A stretch of 10,576 bases of DNA, taken from the NCBI GenBank assembly GCA_900539835.1, contig UQDR01000035.1:1-10576 (forward strand), read 5' to 3'. A model generated the notes under the pieces. That model did not search any database. It was not told the DNA's origin and worked only from the letters and a program-made list of their open reading frames with translations. This document shows, piece after piece, positions 5,881 through 10,576 of the stretch (positions are counted from its first letter, which is position 1; every line of letters starts with the position of its first letter). The stretch comes from an uncultured Ruminococcus sp. (GTDB taxonomy: Bacteria; Bacillota; Clostridia; Oscillospirales; Ruminococcaceae). Position numbers and translations under genes: made by a program.

Positions 5881-7002
5881 ATGAAAAGAAAAATCAAGCT
5901 GAAAATATCTACTATAATACTTATTGTGATTTTTGTGCTGTGTGCTGTCCTGAATGGACTGTCATGGCTTTCTGAAAACTTTTGCAATTGGTATACCGCA
6001 AACATCTTCCCAATTTGGACCAATACATATGGTCGGCTGACATCAATCCTGCCGTTTTCACTTGGCGAAATACTGATTTGGATTGCAGTTATCGGCTTGC
6101 CTCTGTCGTTGATGCTGTGGATAATTCTGCTGTTTGTTAAAAAAGGCAGCCGTAAAAAGGTCAGCAAGATTTTTGGTTTTACATATCTATGGATAATTGC
6201 ATTTATTGCCGTTACCGAAACGCTGAATTGTTTTATACTTTATCACTGTTCAAGCTTTGCAAAGCTTCATGATATTCCCGAAAAACAACATACTACCGCA
6301 CAGCTTGAACAGCTTGCAGAGGATTTGATTAAAGAAACTAATAAGCTCGCCGTTATAGTGCAAAGAGATGACAGCGGCAGATTTATTCTTACCTCAGATC
6401 TTGATGAAACGGCAAAAGAAGCAATGAAAAACCTTGGCGAAGAATTTCCTGCCTTGAACGGATATTATGTTACACCAAAGCCTGTGATGTATTCTTATTT
6501 TATGAGTCAGCAGTACCTTATGGGAATATATTTTCCGTTTACTATGGAAGCTAACTATAACCGTCTGATGTATCCGCATAATCTGCCCGATACTGTATGT
6601 CATGAGCTTGCGCATACCAAAGGCTTTATACAGGAGGACGAAGCTAACTTTATTGCTTTTCTTGCCTGTACCCGTTCAGATAATACTGAATATCAATACA
6701 GTGGATATCTCAGCGCCTTGAAATATGTTTTGAATAAAATTGACGAGTTTTCCTCCGATGATAAAAAAGCTGAGCTAAGTGAAATGATGTGTGATGAAAT
6801 TTTCATTGATTATGCAGGAAATGCAGCATATTGGAAATCCGTTCAGGAGGACGACTCGGGTATCGTTTCAAGTAAAACCATAGCTAAGGTTTCAGACAAA
6901 GCAATGGAAACTTCGCTGAAATTAAACGGCGTCGAGGACGGCAAAAAATCATACGGAAGAATGGTCGACCTGCTGTTGAATTACTTTTACGACTTATCTT
7001 AA
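5881..7002 (+). CDS. DUF3810 membrane protein, putative zinc metalloprotease
   Basis: The 373-residue protein has three hydrophobic segments (about residues 10-30, 60-86 and 98-121) followed by a long soluble part. HELAH (241-245) then EDEANF (252-257) is the pattern of DUF3810, in which HExxH plus a nearby Glu looks like a gluzincin-type zinc site. The preceding MGIYFPFTMEANYNR also fits that family. With a short basic N-terminus the catalytic part may lie outside the cell, but topology is not certain. Substrate and role are unknown. The ATG at 5881 has AAGGAG with a 5-nt spacer. It lies 73 bp after fhs, and tsaE begins 14 bp after its stop, so it is probably co-transcribed with the tsaE-tsaB-rpiB group. 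Confidence 0.85.
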   Translation: MKRKIKLKISTIILIVIFVLCAVLNGLSWLSENFCNWYTANIFPIWTNTYGRLTSILPFSLGEILIWIAVIGLPLSLMLWIILLFVKKGSRKKVSKIFGFTYLWIIAFIAVTETLNCFILYHCSSFAKLHDIPEKQHTTAQLEQLAEDLIKETNKLAVIVQRDDSGRFILTSDLDETAKEAMKNLGEEFPALNGYYVTPKPVMYSYFMSQQYLMGIYFPFTMEANYNRLMYPHNLPDTVCHELAHTKGFIQEDEANFIAFLACTRSDNTEYQYSGYLSALKYVLNKIDEFSSDDKKAELSEMMCDEIFIDYAGNAAYWKSVQEDDSGIVSSKTIAKVSDKAMETSLKLNGVEDGKKSYGRMVDLLLNYFYDLS

Positions 7003-7016
7003 AAGGATGTGAAATC

Positions 7017-7463
7017 TTGATTTTTACTACTGTTACTCAATCTCCCGAGGACACGATAAAGCTGGGAGAAAAAATCGGAAGTCTTTTAAAAAGCGGAGAT
7101 GTAATTGCATACAGAGGAGGACTTGGCGCAGGAAAAACTACTATTACCAGAGGAATTTCCATAGGTTTAGGCCTTGGTGATGAGGTTATTTCACCCACAT
7201 TCTCACTTGTGAACGAGTATACAGGAAATAACGCAAGACTTTATCATTTTGATATGTACCGCATCACTTCACCGGACGATTTGGAAACCACAGGCTTTTA
7301 TGATTATCTGGAGGACGGCGGTATTCTCGCAATAGAATGGTCTGAAAATATAGAGTCCGAACTGCCTGAAAATACAATAAGAATTAATATAGATAGAATT
7401 GATGACAACACAAGAAAAATCACTATAGATGGAGATGACCGTTTTGCGGATATTGGGACTTGA
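7017..7463 (+). CDS. tsaE: TsaE, ATPase of tRNA t6A synthesis
   Basis: TsaE is the small P-loop ATPase that works with TsaB and TsaD to attach threonylcarbamoyl to A37 of ANN-decoding tRNAs. The 148-residue protein has Walker A GGLGAGKTT (34-42), SPTFSLVNEY (59-68), the HFDMYR motif (77-82) and IEWSE (106-110), all in family positions. The start is TTG at 7017, with AAAAGGA 9 nt upstream; the only nearby ATG (7007) is followed at once by TGA, and the next in-frame Met falls after Walker A. It follows the DUF3810 gene by 14 bp and overlaps tsaB, so translation of the two is likely coupled. tsaD is not in the window. Confidence 0.95.
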   Translation: MIFTTVTQSPEDTIKLGEKIGSLLKSGDVIAYRGGLGAGKTTITRGISIGLGLGDEVISPTFSLVNEYTGNNARLYHFDMYRITSPDDLETTGFYDYLEDGGILAIEWSENIESELPENTIRINIDRIDDNTRKITIDGDDRFADIGT

Positions 7464-8142
7464 TACATCAGGAAAAATTGCATCTGTTGCCGTAACAGAT
7501 GACGAAAAGCTTATTTGTGAAAAGGTTTTATATACAAATCTTACCCATTCACAAATTATCATGCCAATGGTGCAGGAGGTTATGAAGGAAAGTGGTTTAA
7601 CCTTTGAAGATATTGACGCTATTGCCGTTGCTAATGGTCCCGGATCATATACAGGTCTGAGAATCGGAATTGCCGCCGTAAAAGGCATTTGTCTTGGTGC
7701 ACCGCATATAAGGTGCGCAGGGATTTCTACTCTTGAAGCTATGGCTTATAATAGCTCTGCATTCTGCGGAAAGATAATTTCTGTTATGAGAGCACGCCCC
7801 AATATAGTTTATGTTGGTGAGTTTTTATCGGACGGTGAAAGTATTTCACGTATAAGCGAAGATAAAGTTTGTCCTGAAACTGAGGTATTCTCAAATCTTG
7901 ACCTTTCGGAAAAGATAATGCTTACAGGGGATTACTGCACTCAAATAAAAGAAAAATACTTTGCAAATGAGAAAAACATAGTTTGTGCAGGGAAAACGCA
8001 GAGATTACAGCGTGCATCCTCTCTTTGCACCGCACTTGAACATAATCCTGAGTATTTCACAAATGCTGAAAATCTTGAGGTTGCATATCTGCAAGCTACA
8101 AAAGCTGAAAAAGATAAAGCGCATAAGGAGGAAACAAAATGA
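7444..8142 (+). CDS. tsaB: TsaB, scaffold subunit of the t6A complex
   Basis: TsaB is an inactive ASKHA-fold relative of TsaD that binds TsaD and TsaE in the threonylcarbamoyl transferase complex. Signatures are ILGLDTSGKIASVAV at the N-terminus and NGPGSYTGLRIG (64-75 from this start). The end VAYLQATKAEKDKA corresponds to the usual Y-L-R-x-x-x-A-E-R tail. I favour TTG at 7444 because it gives the family start MRILGLDTSG and has GGAG (7431-7434) with a 9-nt spacer inside the end of tsaE. ATG at 7429 or 7435 would add 5 or 3 residues but lacks a well-placed ribosome site. Length is 232 residues, normal for the family. It overlaps tsaE by 20 bases and shares ATGA with rpiB. A rimI homologue, often next to tsaB in other genomes, is absent. 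Confidence 0.93.
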   Translation: MRILGLDTSGKIASVAVTDDEKLICEKVLYTNLTHSQIIMPMVQEVMKESGLTFEDIDAIAVANGPGSYTGLRIGIAAVKGICLGAPHIRCAGISTLEAMAYNSSAFCGKIISVMRARPNIVYVGEFLSDGESISRISEDKVCPETEVFSNLDLSEKIMLTGDYCTQIKEKYFANEKNIVCAGKTQRLQRASSLCTALEHNPEYFTNAENLEVAYLQATKAEKDKAHKEETK

Positions 8143-8579
8143 AAATTGCAATAGGAAACGATCATGCTGCACCGGAACTTAAGCTGGCAGTAATTGATCA
8201 TTTAAAAGAAAAAGGAATTGAATGTATGGACATGGGCTGTGCCATTGGGGAAAAATGTGATTATCCTAATGCGGCAAAGGCTGTATGTGAAAAGGTTGCA
8301 GGCGGTGAATGCGATTTAGGTATTCTCATCTGTGGAACAGGTGTTGGAATGTCCATAGCTGCAAACAAGGTCAAAGGCATAAGAGCGGCATGCTGTTCTG
8401 ATTATTTCTCTGCAAGATTGACCCGTGAGCATAACAACGCTAATGTTTTATGCTTCGGTGCAAGAGTTGTGGGCGAGGGTACAGCTATGGATTTGGTTGA
8501 CGCATTTGTTGATACTCCATATTCCAATGAAGAAAGACATCAGAAACGAATTGATTTAATAACTGCATTAGAAAAATAA
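8139..8579 (+). CDS. rpiB: Ribose 5-phosphate isomerase B (RpiB/LacAB family)
   Basis: RpiB interconverts ribose 5-phosphate and ribulose 5-phosphate in the pentose phosphate pathway. The 146 residues match the family's usual 140-150. Visible signatures are the start MKIAIGNDHAA (D8, H9), ILICGTGVGMSIAANK with the catalytic-type Cys at 65, GIRAA, and TREHNNANVL (95-104) with His98. It has one of the strongest ribosome sites in the window, AAGGAGG, 8 nt before the ATG, and the ATG overlaps the tsaB stop (ATGA), so the two are translationally coupled. Allose or galactose isomerases of the same family cannot be fully excluded, but no sugar operon surrounds it. It is the last gene of the cluster. 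Confidence 0.94.
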   Translation: MKIAIGNDHAAPELKLAVIDHLKEKGIECMDMGCAIGEKCDYPNAAKAVCEKVAGGECDLGILICGTGVGMSIAANKVKGIRAACCSDYFSARLTREHNNANVLCFGARVVGEGTAMDLVDAFVDTPYSNEERHQKRIDLITALEK

Positions 8580-8593
8580 AGCATAACAGTTAG

Positions 8594-8616
8594 GGCGAAC
8601 GATGTTCGCCTTTTTT
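8594..8616 (+). terminator. Intrinsic terminator after rpiB
   Basis: GGCGAAC (8594-8600), loop GAT, GTTCGCC (8604-8610) and a run of six T, then ATTTTTT. It lies 14 bases after the rpiB stop and closes the cluster before the sigma-factor gene. Confidence 0.9.
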
Positions 8617-8650
8617 ATTTTTTAATACACCCAACCCTTCTTTAAAATGC

Positions 8651-8667
8651 TTCACTATATAAGTGAA
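8651..8667 (+). promoter_or_regulatory. Inverted repeats upstream of the sigma-factor gene, possible operator
   Basis: TTCACT-ATATA-AGTGAA (8651-8667) is a perfect 6-bp inverted repeat 35 bases before the gene start, and GAAAC-AG-GTTTC (8665-8676) overlaps it. I find no good sigma-A promoter between the rpiB terminator and the gene; TATAAG at 8658-8663 lacks a -35 partner. The repeats may mark a regulated promoter, or a 5' hairpin if transcription starts just upstream. Confidence 0.35.
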
Positions 8668-8701
8668 ACAGGTTTCAATCCAATGCTTTCGGAGGCGCAA
8701 G

Positions 8702-10339
8702 ATGGAAAAACAAAATGCTGACAAATTGATTTTACAGTATCAAAACAAAATTTTTGGATTTGCACTTGAAAAAATGCGTAATATATCTCAGGCAGAAGAA
8801 CTGGCTTCAAATATAGTCTGCGAAGTATATCAGTCTTTTCTGACTGCCGACAGCATAGCAAATGCCGACGGATATGTATACCGCATTGCCAGTAATGTTT
8901 ATGCAAAATACATACATACTCTTACGGTTGGAAGAAATTTTGAAAACATTAGTGAAATTACTTTGTCTTATTATGATGACGGATTTGACAAGCCGGAAAA
9001 CGAAGAAACGCTTAGCGAGCTTCGCAGGGAAATCGGCTATCTGTCACAAAGACAGCGGACGGTTGTATATATGCATTACTATGAGAAAAAAAGCGTAAAG
9101 GAAATTGCCGAAAAGCTGGACATATCCGTCGGCACTGTAAAATGGCATTTGTCAGACGCACGTTCTACTTTAAAGGAGGAACTTACTATGGAAAAATACA
9201 ATGATGATCTTGCTGTAAACCCTATTAGATTTATAAACATGGGACACAATGGTTATGTGGGCGAAAAGGGTGACACCCAGGATATTTTCAACACTCAGCT
9301 TAAGCAAAATATAGCCTTCGCATGCTATTTTGAGCCGCTTTCGGCAGAAGAAATTGCACGAAAGCTTAATGTTCCCGTTACTTACGTTGCTGACGAGCTG
9401 AAAATCCTCTGTGAATACGGATATATCGATCAGGTGGATAACAGTAAAAATCCAAAGTACCTCACTAATATGTTTATTACAGACAACAGATTGTTTGATA
9501 ATACTGAAAGAAAGATTCTAAGACAGGCGGCAAAATACATGTGCGATAATTTTTATCCCAAGGTTTTTGAGGATTTCGACAAATCTGATGATTTCTGGGG
9601 CTTTTCATGCGACGGTAATGACAAGAATTTTATGAAATATAATCTTGTTATGCTTTGCACCAACTTTGCTCAGCCTTTCACAGATAATTATTTTTCAATT
9701 CAAAATAAATACGCTGTAGAACGTCCTGACGGCGGTTGCTTTATTGCTCATGCTTTGGTAGTTGACGATTGTGGCACGACCACTATAGATGACCCATACT
9801 GGTCGTGTGGATATATGACGAGAAACTGGACCACCAACTCCAGCATTCAAGTGGACTGCCGTTTCAGCAATCGAAGTGAACTAAGATGGCGTGATAATTT
9901 AGACAGCGACTGGGATTCCCTATATAAGTTTATGAAGAGCGATTGCGTTGGCGATTCCTTGACCATTGAGCAATACAAACGGCTTTGCGACAAGGGTTAT
10001 ATTTCAGATGACAGAGTACAAATCATGGTTTGCAAAAACCTTGCTCCTGAAGATCGTCCGGGTACGGAAACACTAAAGAAAATCATTAGCGACAAGGTAC
10101 ATTTATCCGATAAGGTAACATCATATTACAAGGCTGTTGACAAGGATATGTATGAATATAAAAAGGACAAATATCCTACACACATTCATCCTATCGTGAG
10201 GCTTTACAACACTAATCATTTAAGCGGAGGACATTTTATTCCTTATCTGATCGAAGAAATGCTTGACAGGGGTATGCTTAAGCCGCTGACTGATTTACAG
10301 AAAAAGTGTGTATTTTCGATAATGGTTTACAACGATTAA
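8702..10339 (+). CDS. ECF-type sigma-70 factor with a 380-residue C-terminal extension
   Basis: The N-terminal 160 residues look like an ECF sigma factor. Region 2 spans about 7-72 (FGFALEKMRNISQAEELA...YVYRIASNVYAKYI). After an acidic linker, region 4 spans about 107-161 (LSQRQRTVVYMHYYEKKSVKEIAEKL, then ISVGTVKWHLSDARSTL), a typical -35-binding helix-turn-helix. From about 163 a different part begins: NPIRFINMGHNGYVGEKGDT, then a second helix-turn-helix-like stretch LSAEEIARKLNVPVTYVADEL (213-233), then about 300 residues with no motif I recognise. This half has 13 cysteines. Region 2 is less conserved than usual, so core RNA polymerase binding is probable but not proven. From memory, similar sigma-70 proteins occur in clostridia without known function. 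ATG at 8702 has GGAGG with a 6-nt spacer; GTG at 8663 is in frame but has no ribosome site. It appears monocistronic, with no anti-sigma gene beside it. Confidence 0.85.
   Translation: MEKQNADKLILQYQNKIFGFALEKMRNISQAEELASNIVCEVYQSFLTADSIANADGYVYRIASNVYAKYIHTLTVGRNFENISEITLSYYDDGFDKPENEETLSELRREIGYLSQRQRTVVYMHYYEKKSVKEIAEKLDISVGTVKWHLSDARSTLKEELTMEKYNDDLAVNPIRFINMGHNGYVGEKGDTQDIFNTQLKQNIAFACYFEPLSAEEIARKLNVPVTYVADELKILCEYGYIDQVDNSKNPKYLTNMFITDNRLFDNTERKILRQAAKYMCDNFYPKVFEDFDKSDDFWGFSCDGNDKNFMKYNLVMLCTNFAQPFTDNYFSIQNKYAVERPDGGCFIAHALVVDDCGTTTIDDPYWSCGYMTRNWTTNSSIQVDCRFSNRSELRWRDNLDSDWDSLYKFMKSDCVGDSLTIEQYKRLCDKGYISDDRVQIMVCKNLAPEDRPGTETLKKIISDKVHLSDKVTSYYKAVDKDMYEYKKDKYPTHIHPIVRLYNTNHLSGGHFIPYLIEEMLDRGMLKPLTDLQKKCVFSIMVYND
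9172..9190 (+). promoter_or_regulatory. Internal ribosome site and ATG at the sigma/C-terminal junction
   Basis: AAAGGAGG (9172-9179) stands 8 nt before an in-frame ATG at 9188, codon 163 of the sigma-factor gene. This is exactly where region 4 ends. Initiation here would give a separate 383-residue protein carrying the second helix-turn-helix and the whole C-terminal half. The match is as good as any gene start in the window. The purine-rich codons KEE can create such a sequence by chance, so use in vivo is not shown. Confidence 0.5.
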
Positions 10340-10359
10340 TTTATTGTAAATTTACGTTG

Positions 10360-10576
10360 AGAGCATATGGGGCACGTAAAGTCGACCACTACGTTGACTT
10401 TTGCAAGCTTACCATAAGTATGCGTTAAGATCGGGACGTCGAGGCTGTGCTGAGTTGCGCCCCCTACAATACAAAATTGAAGTTTAGGTCTTGTTTCTAT
10501 TATAGGGGCAGCCCTCTATCAGCAGGGAAATTTTACTTCGCAAAATTGGAAGTTTCCTTTGGAAACATTCCCATGC
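10360..10576. repeat. Gene-free structured region, probable intergenic repeat element
   Basis: No ORF with a ribosome site is seen on either strand, and the base composition is richer in G and C than the flanking gene. Inverted repeats are dense. AAAGTCGAC and GTTGACTTT (10378-10386, 10393-10401) form a 9-bp stem with one G-T pair. GCCCCCTACAAT and ATTATAGGGGC (10459-10470, 10499-10509) form an imperfect pair. AATTTT and AAAATT (10529-10534, 10542-10547) flank ACTTCGC. GGAAGTTTCC and GGAAACATTCC (10548-10571) form a bulged 10-bp hairpin. The stretch GGGACGTCGAGG...CCCCTACA resembles, from memory, repeats scattered between genes in gut clostridia. No transposase is visible; the element may continue past the window edge. 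Confidence 0.5.

Noticed and set aside
8664..8692. TGAAAC as an ECF-type -35 box before the sigma gene
   Set aside because: No CGTC or CGTA-like -10 occurs at 16-17 nt; the only CG there runs into the ribosome site.
1..10576. CRISPR array, tRNA, rRNA, prophage or transposase genes
   Set aside because: No regularly spaced repeats, no tRNA-like cloverleaf noticed, and none of the ORFs carries transposase, integrase or phage motifs.

Overview
The window looks like chromosomal DNA from a low-GC Gram-positive of the class Clostridia, most likely an Oscillospiraceae/Ruminococcaceae-type gut bacterium. The grounds are AT-rich DNA with strong AGGAGG ribosome sites, sharp sigma-A type promoters with 17-18 nt spacers, short hairpin terminators with T-tracts, a secreted protein with a Ser/Glu-rich tail, and protein sequences of clostridial character (Fhs, DUF3810, TsaE/TsaB, RpiB). 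This placement is inferred from the sequence alone; no search was run.

Left part, minus strand (1-2977). Three separately transcribed genes are read leftward. Furthest left is a secreted protein cut by the window edge; it has a signal peptide and an acidic serine-rich tail. Its roughly 270-nt leader contains a strong promoter, a possible 11-codon leader peptide and two in-frame start sites. Next is a TtcA-like PP-loop ATPase with its own promoter and a terminator that begins inside its last codons. The third is a small lipoprotein, also with its own promoter and terminator.

Middle part, plus strand (3054-8616). pyrE (pyrimidine synthesis) has its own promoter. It is followed by a gap holding a complete promoter-to-terminator unit without a convincing ORF, a candidate small RNA of about 110 nt with an unpaired CCTCTCC stretch. 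Then come fhs (one-carbon metabolism) with its own promoter, a membrane DUF3810 metalloprotease-like protein, and a tight tsaE-tsaB-rpiB cluster. TsaE and TsaB are two parts of the machine that makes the tRNA modification t6A; RpiB is a pentose phosphate isomerase. A clear terminator closes this cluster.

Right part (8617-10576). One 545-residue protein joins an ECF-type sigma factor (regions 2 and 4) to a long, cysteine-containing C-terminal half that starts near a second helix-turn-helix. A near-perfect ribosome site and ATG lie exactly at the junction, so the C-terminal half could also be made as a separate 383-residue protein. The last 237 bases hold no gene but several inverted repeats and look like an intergenic repeat element.

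Most of the window is ordinary housekeeping. The items most worth a second look are the sigma-factor fusion with its internal start, the candidate small RNA between pyrE and fhs, the layered leader of the secreted protein, and the structured repeat at the right end.
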